Assembly (NCBI GenBank): GCA_900547955.1
Contig: URIR01000003.1
Location: forward strand, 1 to 64,000
Length of the DNA stretch: 64,000 nt
Source: an uncultured Eubacteriales bacterium
GTDB lineage: Bacteria; Bacillota; Clostridia; Christensenellales; QALW01
Direction: 5' to 3'
Under the pieces are notes generated by a model that did no database searches, was not told the DNA's origin, and saw only the letters and a list, made by a program, of their open reading frames with translations. A program made the position numbers and the translations under genes. Below, one piece after another: positions 56,914 to 64,000 of this stretch. The number at the start of each line of letters is the position of its first letter. Position 1 is the stretch's first letter.

Positions 56914-56942
56914 TTGCACGGTATTATTTAATGTGATATAAT
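56914..56942 (+). promoter_or_regulatory. Promoter of lipoprotein 3
   Basis: TTGCAC (56914-56919), 17 bases, TATAAT (56937-56942). It lies 70 bases upstream of the ATG at 57014. Confidence 0.75.
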
Positions 56943-57013
56943 TTTTTAAACAAAAATCTTATTTATTCGACATTTTGCTGCGGCTTATTAAAATTATTCC
57001 GAGGTGAGTTAAA

Positions 57014-58561
57014 ATGAAAAGATTTTTCGCTTATGCTGCGGCTTTTGCGCTTATGCTCAGCTTTGCTTCATGCGCTTCTTCAAGCGGACCTTCGCCGTCG
57101 GCTGAGGGGCTTAATGCTTTTAGCCCGTCTGCGGCGGCGGATTATAATTTGCCCCAAAATGGCGAAACGGCGGGAAACACTTTTGCCGCGGGCACTCTGC
57201 CTATAGGCAGTACGGCCGGCGGCGGAGCAGCGGCGGACGCCTCTGCCTCGGTTCAGCCTACCGGGACCGCTTATGCTTCTACGCCCACGCCTACGCCTAC
57301 ACCTGCGCCTACGCCTACACCTACACCTACACCTACACCTACACCTGCGCCCACGCTTACGCCTGCTCCGCAGCCCTCTAAGACTACTGAACCTACGCTT
57401 TCGCCGCGGCCGACCGCTTCATATACGTCCGAGCCGACCACTACGCCCGTGAACGTCCCGATACCTACGGCGGTTATCGGCGAGCCCAAGGAGCATTATG
57501 ACGATATCCAGGGGGTAAACGGCAAAAATAATGCAAGCAACTACAGATTGGCGTTTGTCAGCCTTCAAATAATAAATGCGGACAATTATATTTATTTTGT
57601 GGGCGGCGAGCCTCGGAACCAAATGGTTCCGTACGGCACTTACCGTCTGGATACCAGGACGGATAAGCTGGAATTTTTCAGCGGGGAACAGATGAATGAA
57701 ATGTTTATAGCGGGCGAATGGCTGTATTATGAGATATATGATTCGGAAACTGATAGTTATTACAGCTACCGCATGCATTCGGACGGCACATGCCAGACCA
57801 GGCTCTCCTATCTTATGCCTGACGTCTTCTGCTGCCTGGACGAATATCTTTATTATATAGAGGAGGGCAGCCTTTACCGCAGGCTTATATCGGGCGAGGA
57901 TGAGCCCGTGCTTGCGCGAGAACCTGAACAGGACGAGGAGTTCAGCAGTATCTGCACGGACGGACAGAATTTATATATAGTAAGCGACAGCGCGGACGGC
58001 TCGCGCATATATAAGCAGAGCGGCTCGGAGAGCAAGATTCTTTGGACGGGGGATAATATTGGCGCTATAGTATATGACAGCGGCTATATATGGGGCGAGT
58101 CTCATTGGGAAGAGAATAAAGCGTATATTTTATTAAGGATAGACGCCGAAACAGGGGAAGAGGAATACACAGGCTTATGCGAGGATTACTCTAAGAGCAG
58201 ATATTTCAATATAATTGATGGAACGCTGTACATTTTTGGCGATAGTTACGGCTTGCGTAATCTTGTAAGCATGGATATTAATTTTGAAAATAAGACAGAA
58301 CTGGGTTATTTGACAACGGCGGGCAACATAAACGGTATAAACAGCGCTAGTTTCTGCGTTATCGGGGACTATTTCTGCTTTAAGGGGCCGGTTGGCAAGG
58401 GAGTGTATGAAAGCGTCGTGCTCTTTAAAAACGACGGCAGCAATAAATATATGGTAATAGATACGGATTTTCCCGACCCCGACGGGGAAGTCCCCAGCCG
58501 AGATTATCCTATTATGGCATGGATGAAGGATGATTGGATGGACGAATATACAAGGCCGTAG
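57014..58561 (+). CDS. Lipoprotein with DUF5050-like repeats and a Pro-Thr linker
   Basis: The 515-residue product has a lipoprotein signal ([20 protein letters not shown], Cys20), a low-complexity linker (about 20-160) including a PT dipeptide array (about 94-120), and a body with repeats such as [32 protein letters not shown] and DGTLYIFG. The repeat type is that of the lipoproteins at 5550 and 7092, but the sequence is more distant and lacks their shared ends. The PT array DNA (ACGCCTACACCT repeats, 57280-57360) may vary in length. Confidence 0.75.
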   Translation: MKRFFAYAAAFALMLSFASCASSSGPSPSAEGLNAFSPSAAADYNLPQNGETAGNTFAAGTLPIGSTAGGGAAADASASVQPTGTAYASTPTPTPTPAPTPTPTPTPTPTPAPTLTPAPQPSKTTEPTLSPRPTASYTSEPTTTPVNVPIPTAVIGEPKEHYDDIQGVNGKNNASNYRLAFVSLQIINADNYIYFVGGEPRNQMVPYGTYRLDTRTDKLEFFSGEQMNEMFIAGEWLYYEIYDSETDSYYSYRMHSDGTCQTRLSYLMPDVFCCLDEYLYYIEEGSLYRRLISGEDEPVLAREPEQDEEFSSICTDGQNLYIVSDSADGSRIYKQSGSESKILWTGDNIGAIVYDSGYIWGESHWEENKAYILLRIDAETGEEEYTGLCEDYSKSRYFNIIDGTLYIFGDSYGLRNLVSMDINFENKTELGYLTTAGNINGINSASFCVIGDYFCFKGPVGKGVYESVVLFKNDGSNKYMVIDTDFPDPDGEVPSRDYPIMAWMKDDWMDEYTRP

Positions 58562-58628
58562 AATCAGAATGAAGAAAATTTGCGCGGGATAAAGCGCGTT
58601 TGCAGTAGAAACGTACCGGGTGGTACCT

Positions 58629-58698
58629 GGAAGCAAAGCAACGCGGCAGGACGCAAATTTTATGCATTCTGGCCACGCAGTTTCTTGTAAACTTAGGG
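58629..58698 (+). repeat. Solo end of family 2 element
   Basis: GCAAAGCAACGCGGCAGGAC followed by GCAAATTTTATGC and CTTGTAAACTTAGGG aligns with the reverse complement of 104-170. Only one end is present, in the gap between lipoprotein 3 and rpsF. Confidence 0.6.
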
Positions 58699-58707
58699 AA
58701 AAACCAT

Positions 58708-58736
58708 TTGCAAATAAAATGCGGACATGTTATAAT
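58708..58736 (+). promoter_or_regulatory. Promoter of rpsF-ssb-rpsR
   Basis: TTGCAA (58708-58713), a 17-base spacer, TATAAT (58731-58736). It begins about ten bases after the solo repeat end. Confidence 0.75.
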
Positions 58737-58804
58737 AATTTGCCGATATTCCTTGCCGCTTGATAAATTAGGCGGCCATAGACCATAAGGGAGGTGAAAG
58801 CTTA

Positions 58805-59089
58805 ATGAACAAGTACGAGACGCTTTATATCATCAAGCCTACCGTGGAGGAGGAAGCGCGCAAGGCGCTTATAGACAAATTCTCCGAGATAATCACGGCT
58901 CAGGGGACGGTGGAAGGAGTCGAGGAAATGGGGATGCGCAAGCTGGCTTATCCTATTAATTACATTTCCGAAGGTTATTACGTTCTTGTCAATTTTGAAG
59001 CGCAGCCCGCTCTGCCCGCAGAGCTTGAGCGCAATTTCAAAATAAACGAGAATATCATGCGTTATATCATAGTTAAAAAAGAAAGCTGA
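58805..59089 (+). CDS. rpsF: 30S ribosomal protein S6
   Basis: S6 (94 residues) pairs with S18 on the platform. MNKYETLYIIKPTVEEEARKALIDKF and NENIMRYIIVKK are typical. GGGAGGTGAAAG precedes its ATG. It heads the usual rpsF-ssb-rpsR operon. Confidence 0.97.
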   Translation: MNKYETLYIIKPTVEEEARKALIDKFSEIITAQGTVEGVEEMGMRKLAYPINYISEGYYVLVNFEAQPALPAELERNFKINENIMRYIIVKKES

Positions 59090-59110
59090 TTGGGAAAGGA
59101 ATGAGGGTGT

Positions 59111-59554
59111 ATGAACAAAGCCATATTAGTGGGTAATCTTACCAGGGACCCGGAGCTGAGAGCTACGGCATCAGGCATATCGGTATGCACTTTTACCATT
59201 GCGGTAAACAGGCGCGTTAGCCGGGACGCTCAGGCTCAGGGACAGAGGGACGCCGATTTTATTCCTATAGTCACCTGGCGCGGTCTGGCCGACAACTGCG
59301 CGAAATATCTAGCCAAGGGCCGGAAGGTAGCGGTAACGGGCAGCATACAGACCCGCAGCTATGACGCTCAGGACGGAACGCGGCGTTATGTTACCGAGGT
59401 TGTGGCCGACGACGTGGAATTTTTAACTCCGGCGGGCGCAGGAGCCATGCCTTCCATGCCGCCTGAAGCGCATCCCGCCAACAGCTTTGACGCCCCCTCT
59501 GGCAGCTATACCGAGGGCATTCAGCCTATAGACGAGGACGAGCTGCCGTTCTGA
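59111..59554 (+). CDS. ssb: Single-stranded DNA-binding protein
   Basis: SSB (147 residues) coats single-stranded DNA. The OB-fold part MNKAILVGNLTRDPELR and DFIPIVTWRGLADNCAKYLAKGRKVAVTGSIQTRSY is standard, followed by a disordered linker and the acidic tip DEDELPF that binds partner proteins. It lies between rpsF and rpsR as usual. Confidence 0.97.
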   Translation: MNKAILVGNLTRDPELRATASGISVCTFTIAVNRRVSRDAQAQGQRDADFIPIVTWRGLADNCAKYLAKGRKVAVTGSIQTRSYDAQDGTRRYVTEVVADDVEFLTPAGAGAMPSMPPEAHPANSFDAPSGSYTEGIQPIDEDELPF

Positions 59555-59579
59555 GAGTTTAAAAAGGAGGTAAGGTTAT

Positions 59580-59828
59580 ATGTCCGAGAAGGATATTAAA
59601 AAGCCCCGCGGGGCGCGCAGGCCCAGGAGAAAGGCCTGTCAGTTCTGCGTGGATAAGGTTGAGAGCATAGATTATAAGGATGTTGCGCGTCTGCGCCGCT
59701 TTGTATCTGAGCGCGGCAAGATTATGCCCCGCCGCATGACGGGCACCTGCGCTAAGCATCAGCGCGAGCTGGCTATAGCGGTTAAGCGCGCCCGCCAGGT
59801 TGCTCTGCTGCCTTTCAGCGCCGACTGA
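59580..59828 (+). CDS. rpsR: 30S ribosomal protein S18
   Basis: S18 (82 residues) binds beside S6. [46 protein letters not shown] identifies it. Cysteines at CxxC and a later Cys are kept, as in zinc-type forms. AAGGAGG precedes the ATG. Confidence 0.97.
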   Translation: MSEKDIKKPRGARRPRRKACQFCVDKVESIDYKDVARLRRFVSERGKIMPRRMTGTCAKHQRELAIAVKRARQVALLPFSAD

Positions 59829-59853
59829 TAAATGCTTTAGGCAATAGTATTTT

Positions 59854-59892
59854 AAAGCCCCGGGAGGTTATAGCCGCCCGGGGCTTTTTATT
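59854..59892 (+). terminator. Terminator after rpsR
   Basis: AAAGCCCCGGG (59854-59864) pairs with CCCGGGGCTTT (59877-59887), followed by TTTATT. Confidence 0.9.
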
Positions 59893-60150
59893 ATATGATT
59901 GGCATTCCCTGCAAGCGCTGGTATGCTTTAAAAAGCGTCAATTTCGGACGGCAGCCGAGGGCGGGGCCTTGCTGGATTGCGGAAGGGACTTTAGAGCGGG
60001 CTGGCGTTGGCATATTTGCAATGGGGCGGAATATTTGTATTTGCGGACTGTATCAGCCGGTATGGCCGGATAGCCATATGGGCGGAATGAGAAGGTGCTT
60101 TTGATTGGCCGGGCTTTGAGCGGTTGAGCTTGGTTATCAAGCGGCCGTAT

Positions 60151-60400
60151 GAGCGAAACGAGCGGGGGCAGAGACGGCAGGGCTGGCTGAGCGAGCTGGG
60201 ATTACGAGGGAAACCAGCAGGGGCGGCTAAGCGAGCTGGGATTATGAGGGGAAACAGCAGGGCCGGCGGGGCGAGCTGGGATTATTGGGGAGAAAGGGCA
60301 AGGCCTGCACGGCAGGTTGGGATTATAGTGAAGAAACAGCAGGACTGGCAGGGCGGGTATCGGATTAGGGGAGCAGGGGCGGCGGGGCGCATAGAGGCGG
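60151..60400. repeat. Minisatellite, 40-bp unit
   Basis: GCGAGCTGGGATTA recurs at 60191, 60231 and 60271, exactly 40 bases apart, with GGAAACAGCAGGGC following; weaker units lie before (from 60151) and after (to about 60400). No gene is visible in 59893-60978 otherwise. Confidence 0.75.
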
Positions 60401-60503
60401 AGACGGCGGGCTTAGCGCAGCGGTCGGACGGGCTGGGCGTGAAATGATTTTTTTGCGGTTAAAGCCGGGCTGGTAAAATGGCGGCGCAAAGAGAGAAAGT
60501 GCG

Positions 60504-60685
60504 GTATTTTGATGCGGCGAGGGGGACTTAAAGCACCCCTCTCTCCCCTCTCCCACCCTTTCTTTTTTTACTGCCCTTTTGCGCCCGAAAGCCCTGCGGC
60601 TGAGGCATTTTCCCCTGCAGACGCAGGAGAATCTGCAAACCAATATTTGCATATTATACCAAATAGCTTGTTCCTGTATTTTGAT
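60504..60685 (-). repeat. 180-bp dispersed repeat, copy 1 (inverted)
   Basis: Read on the minus strand the segment begins ATCAAAATACAGGA and ends GCATCAAAATAC, with a purine-rich middle. The same features in the same order occur on the plus strand at 63568-63745. The two copies point inward and outward around the ABC transporter. Confidence 0.6.
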
Positions 60686-60916
60686 ATCCATAGCCTTTAG
60701 CATATAAGGCGCAGCGCCCTTTTTGCCGCCGAATTTGCTCTTATTGCCGTATTTCTCTTGCTGCGTTTTAGCGATAGGGCAGTTCGGGCGCTCTGCATGG
60801 GCGGAATTTACTCTTTTGGCCTCTGAGACCTTTTTATATACTGCGGCTTTTCTTCAAAATATCCATTATTTTAACGGGCGGTGAGCAGTAATTTGTCTTT
60901 TATATACTCTCTTATC

Positions 60917-60945
60917 TTGACTTTATTACGTTATTGTGATAAAAT
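60917..60945 (+). promoter_or_regulatory. Promoter of the amino-acid ABC transporter
   Basis: TTGACT (60917-60922), 17 bases, TAAAAT (60940-60945) with an upstream TGTGA. The leader is short (about 25 bases) and has AAGGAGAG before the ATG. Confidence 0.75.
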
Positions 60946-60978
60946 TTCAGTCACTTAATAAGATAAAGGAGAGTTGTT

Positions 60979-61740
60979 ATGAAAAAGATTTTGACGGTAT
61001 GCTTATGCGTTGTTATGCTGTGCGGCATATTTCTCTTTTCGGGCTGCGCTAAGGACGCTAATACGCTGGTGCTGGGCCTGGACGCCACCTTTGCGCCCAT
61101 GGGCTTTAAAGACGACAATAACGAGATAGTGGGCTTTGATATTGACGTTGCGCGCGAGGTGTGCAAGCGCATAGGCATGACGCTTGAGTGCAAGGAGATA
61201 ATTTGGGACCAGAATCTCATTGAGCTTAACAATAACAGCATAGACTGCGTATGGAACGGTATGAGCATAAATGAGGACCGGGAGAGAGATATGCTGCTCA
61301 CGCCCGCCTATATGAATAACCGTATGGTGTTCGCCGTCAAGACTGATTCGGATATTCAGACGGTTGACCAGCTTACAGGCAAGAAAATAGCTGTACAGAA
61401 CGGCTCCGAGGGTGAAAAGGCTTTGGAGGCCAGCGGTATGGAATATGAAAAGGTGGGCCATGCGGATTATGCAATGGCTTACAATGAGCTGGAGCTGGGG
61501 CTTGTGGACGCCGTGCTTGTAGACGAAGTGGCCGTGCAGTATATGATTAAGAGCCAGAATAAGGATTTCCGCGTTCTGGATGAGGCGCTGGGGGACGACC
61601 TTTATGTTATAGGCTTCCGAAAGGGTGATACAGAGCTTAAAGATAAGGTTTGGAATGCGATAAAGGAAATGAAAGAGGACGGGACCCTTAAAGAGATTTC
61701 TGAAAAGTGGTTCGGCTCGGATTTGACCGTAGTGGAATAG
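60979..61740 (+). CDS. Amino-acid ABC transporter substrate-binding lipoprotein
   Basis: The 253-residue product has a lipoprotein signal (FLFSGC, Cys23) and a type II periplasmic-binding fold with LVLGLDATFAPMGFKDDNNEIVGFDIDVAREV, WDQNLIELNNNSIDCVWNGMSINEDRE and IAVQNGSEGEKAL, typical of polar amino-acid binders (glutamine, cystine or similar). It delivers the ligand to the permease that follows 151 bp later. Exact ligand is unknown. Confidence 0.92.
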   Translation: MKKILTVCLCVVMLCGIFLFSGCAKDANTLVLGLDATFAPMGFKDDNNEIVGFDIDVAREVCKRIGMTLECKEIIWDQNLIELNNNSIDCVWNGMSINEDRERDMLLTPAYMNNRMVFAVKTDSDIQTVDQLTGKKIAVQNGSEGEKALEASGMEYEKVGHADYAMAYNELELGLVDAVLVDEVAVQYMIKSQNKDFRVLDEALGDDLYVIGFRKGDTELKDKVWNAIKEMKEDGTLKEISEKWFGSDLTVVE

Positions 61741-61743
61741 CCG

Positions 61744-61846
61744 TTAAGACGGCCTGAGAACGGGCTGGTCTTTTCTAAGCGCTTGTTTTGAATGGGATTA
61801 TATTATTTCAGCGCATTTTAAGCGGCGCCGGCCGTTGGCCGGCGCC
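61744..61846 (+). terminator. Attenuating hairpins between binding protein and permease
   Basis: A weak stem AAGACGGCC / GGCTGGTCTTTTC (about 61746-61775) is followed by a perfect hairpin GGCGCCGGCC-GTT-GGCCGGCGCC (61824-61846) and TTGTGTTT. They could reduce read-through so that the binding protein is made in excess, as is common in ABC operons. Confidence 0.5.
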
Positions 61847-61891
61847 TTGTGTTTGTAAATTGCCGGGTAATGGAGGAAGGGAGATTTAGCT

Positions 61892-62539
61892 TTGTTTGCT
61901 GAACTTTTAAAATACGGCATGTTGGTGCTGGAGGGGCTGGGCAATACCCTGCTTATATTTGCCGTTACGCTTGTTACCTCAGTTCCATTGGGATTTTTGG
62001 TTGCTCTGGGCAGAATGTCCAAACACGGTTGGCTTAGAAAGCTTTTAGGCGCATATATTTCTATTATGCGGGGCACCCCTCTTATGCTCCAGCTTATAGC
62101 CGTGCTTTATTTGCCCAGCATGATTTTTCATCTGCCAATGGACAGGTATTTGGCGGCTTTTATAGCCTTTGCGATTAATTACGCCGCATATTTTGGTGAA
62201 ATTTTCCGAGGCGGCATACAATCCATAGACAGAGGGCAATACGAAGCGGCGTCTGTGCTGGGCTTTTCAAAAAAGCAGACGTTTATACATATAATTCTGC
62301 CCCAGACTGTTAAAAGAGTGCTGCCCGCTACGGCTAACGAGGTAATAACCCTGGTTAAGGATACTTCCCTTGCGCAGGTAGTGGCCGTAGTTGAAATGTT
62401 TACCATAGCCAAGCAGCATATGTCGGCTAATGGGAGCGTAATTCCTCTGCTGGCGGCGGGCATATTCTACTACATTCTGAATTTATTGGTAACGGTGAGC
62501 TTTTCCTATGCGGAAAAGAAGCTGTCCTATTACCGTTAA
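61892..62539 (+). CDS. Amino-acid ABC transporter permease
   Basis: The start is a TTG at 61892 after GGAGGAAGGGAG. The 215-residue product has about five membrane helices and the permease EAA motif (EAASVLGFSKKQTFIHIILPQTVKRVLPA). It belongs to the HisM/GlnP type. The stop is 12 bp before the ATPase gene. Confidence 0.94.
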   Translation: MFAELLKYGMLVLEGLGNTLLIFAVTLVTSVPLGFLVALGRMSKHGWLRKLLGAYISIMRGTPLMLQLIAVLYLPSMIFHLPMDRYLAAFIAFAINYAAYFGEIFRGGIQSIDRGQYEAASVLGFSKKQTFIHIILPQTVKRVLPATANEVITLVKDTSLAQVVAVVEMFTIAKQHMSANGSVIPLLAAGIFYYILNLLVTVSFSYAEKKLSYYR

Positions 62540-62551
62540 GGGGGACGGAGT

Positions 62552-63301
62552 ATGAACATTTTAAATGTTAGCGGGCTGCGCAAAAGCTTTGGAGGGCATG
62601 AGGTTATAAAGGGCGTTTCCTTTTCCCTGGAGCAGGGGGAGACGCTGGCTATAATAGGGCCGTCCGGCTCGGGCAAATCTACAATTCTGCGCTGTATCAG
62701 TCAGCTTGAGAGGGTAGATGCGGGCAGGATAAGCGTTTGCGGCAAGGAGATGCTTAAGGAGGACGGAACCTATGCGCCGCATGAACAGCTGGAGGAGATA
62801 AGGCGCAGCGTAGGCATGGTATTTCAAAATTTTAATCTGTTTCCACATATGAGCGTAATGCGCAATATAACCGAGGCGCCGGTGCGCGTTTTGGGGATAG
62901 ATAAGGCGGAGGCAGAGAAGAAGGCCCTGGAGCTGCTGGCGCAGATGGGCCTGGAGAGCAAGGTGAAAGCGTATCCCTGCGAGCTTTCGGGCGGACAGCA
63001 GCAGAGGGTATCCATAGCGCGGGCGCTGGCGCTTAATCCGCAGCTTATGCTATTTGACGAACCTACCAGCGCTTTGGATCCTGAGCTTACAGGGGAGATA
63101 CTGGCCGTTATACGGGATTTGGCTTTACGCAGGATGACCATGGTGGTAGTAACTCACGAGATGAGCTTTGCCAGGGATGTAGCGGATAAGATTATATTTA
63201 TGGACGATGGAGTAATAGTGGAAGAAGGGCTTCCGGAAAATGTAATAGCAAATCCGCAGAGCGAGCGTACCAGGCAGTTTTTAAAGAGATATGGCGGGTA
63301 A
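62552..63301 (+). CDS. Amino-acid ABC transporter ATP-binding protein
   Basis: The 249-residue product has Walker [15 protein letters not shown]-loop FQNFNLFPH, signature [15 protein letters not shown], Walker [13 protein letters not shown] and the switch VVVTHEM. It is of the GlnQ/HisP type and powers the adjacent permease. Confidence 0.96.
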   Translation: MNILNVSGLRKSFGGHEVIKGVSFSLEQGETLAIIGPSGSGKSTILRCISQLERVDAGRISVCGKEMLKEDGTYAPHEQLEEIRRSVGMVFQNFNLFPHMSVMRNITEAPVRVLGIDKAEAEKKALELLAQMGLESKVKAYPCELSGGQQQRVSIARALALNPQLMLFDEPTSALDPELTGEILAVIRDLALRRMTMVVVTHEMSFARDVADKIIFMDDGVIVEEGLPENVIANPQSERTRQFLKRYGG

Positions 63302-64000
63302 GCCGGCTTTGCAGACGGTATATAGAGAAACGGACGGCGTCGGGCGGATATAGCTGCGGCGCTGTTTTTGCGTTGAGGGAGAGAGGGTGTTAAGTTAATA
63401 ACCTCGCATCAAAATACAGGAAGAGGCTCTTTAGCAGAATAAGCGGCTGAGAGCTGGAACCGGCGCTGGGCAAAGCGGCCAAAGCAGCGGTGAATACGGC
63501 AAAAAACGGGCTGCATATATGTATTATGCGCTTTGAAAGGCGCATGTGGGCGTATACCCCTCAGGGTATCAAAATACAGGAATATACTTTTTGGCAAAAT
63601 AGATGTTTAATGGGTTGCGGATTTTCGGGGCTTTGGGAGAAATGCCCATGCGCTGGGGCTTGCAGCCGTCAGGCTTTGGGCGAAGAAAAGAAAAAAGGGG
63701 GCGCGAGGAGGGAGAGGAAGTCACCCTCCCTGCATCAAAATCCCGTAATCGTCTTTATTTTGCTCTGCTTTTTTATGCCGCTGGGGATTGCTGCATAAGC
63801 GCTTTATTGCTCTGCCTGCGCGGCAAAGCGGTCGTTTATATTTATAGCAAAATATATTATGTGCAAGCTTTATTTTAAGCGAGTTGATTAAAAAATGCAA
63901 TTTGCTTTGGTTGAGGCAGCGCTTATGTATGGCTGAGCCGTGCTTTGGGTGCCGCGGTATGTTTTCGAGCGCCTGTTTTAAGGCTGGGAGCGAGGGGGAG
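63302..64000. other. Right-end spacer with repeat fragments
   Basis: No gene is convincing. ATCAAAATACAGGA occurs at 63408 and 63568, and ATCAAAATCCCG at 63734. The part after 63760 is AT-rich and unremarkable. Confidence 0.5.
63568..63745 (+). repeat. 180-bp dispersed repeat, copy 2
   Basis: It begins ATCAAAATACAGGA and ends GCATCAAAATCCCG, with the middle AGGCTTTGGGCG, a run of A/G (AAGAAAAAAGGGG) and CCCTCCCT aligning with the reverse complement of 60504-60685. Confidence 0.6.

Noticed and set aside
60365..60703. Small proteins in the spacer before the ABC transporter
   Set aside because: The frames fall on a dispersed repeat and a purine-rich tract; no ribosome binding site or family pattern is seen.
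60504..63745. Composite transposon around the ABC transporter
   Set aside because: The flanking 180-bp repeats carry no transposase and no target duplication is visible, so only the repeat pair is reported.

Overview
The window looks like chromosomal DNA of an uncultivated member of the Bacillota, probably class Clostridia and perhaps gut-derived. The reasons are the complete Gram-positive order of the S10, spc and alpha ribosomal clusters with a KOW-domain gene between map and infA, a zinc-type S14, a RemB gene before gyrB, DapL, a glutamine synthetase followed by an ANTAR regulator, lipoproteins with beta-propeller-like repeats, and strong AGGAGG ribosome binding sites with occasional TTG and GTG starts. 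The genus cannot be told from sequence reading alone.

Layout. Positions 1-9065 are an accessory surface-protein region: a miniature inverted-repeat element, a very large muramidase with lectin-like and SH3 repeats that has lost its 5' end, two tandem lipoproteins with near-identical ends and diverged bodies, and a gene broken by an in-frame stop. Positions 9258-17835 are on the minus strand: remB, gyrB, gyrA, a small membrane protein, a NagD-like phosphatase and an M3 oligopeptidase. Positions 18634-35979 are the ribosomal superoperon on the plus strand, rpsJ through rplQ, with secY, adk, map, infA and rpoA. It is interrupted by about 0.5 kb before rpmD and about 1 kb before rpsM, both holding minisatellite-like repeats. 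Positions 36239-38072 are gene debris: Xre regulator remnants and a frameshifted VWA surface protein. dnaA follows, preceded by DnaA-box-like sites, then a sortase-type surface protein. On the minus strand lie a large secreted metallophosphoesterase (42696-45518) and a probable nitrogen/lysine gene set (46203-54749): glnA, an ANTAR regulator, carA, a carB fused to dapF, and dapL. The right end has a GtrII-like membrane protein, a third lipoprotein, rpsF-ssb-rpsR, and an amino-acid ABC transporter.

Two things stand out. First, carbamoyl-phosphate synthase large subunit and diaminopimelate epimerase are one continuous 1349-residue reading frame, next to dapL and behind glnA. This joins carbamoyl phosphate supply with DAP/lysine synthesis in one polypeptide and probably one operon. 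Second, the intergenic DNA holds a family of GC-rich elements that all fold as an outer stem enclosing exactly three hairpins (9069-9237, 18042-18138, 36018-36219, 40128-40213). The fold is kept while most of the sequence differs.

The intergenic DNA also carries at least three further families: a TA-flanked MITE with TIR beginning TAGACAATACA (four copies or remnants, one lying between a Shine-Dalgarno sequence and its start codon), a second element with TIR CCCTCAGTTTACAA, and a 180-bp repeat in inverted copies around the ABC transporter. Four minisatellite tracts are present as well. The genome seems rich in small non-coding elements that target spaces between housekeeping genes.
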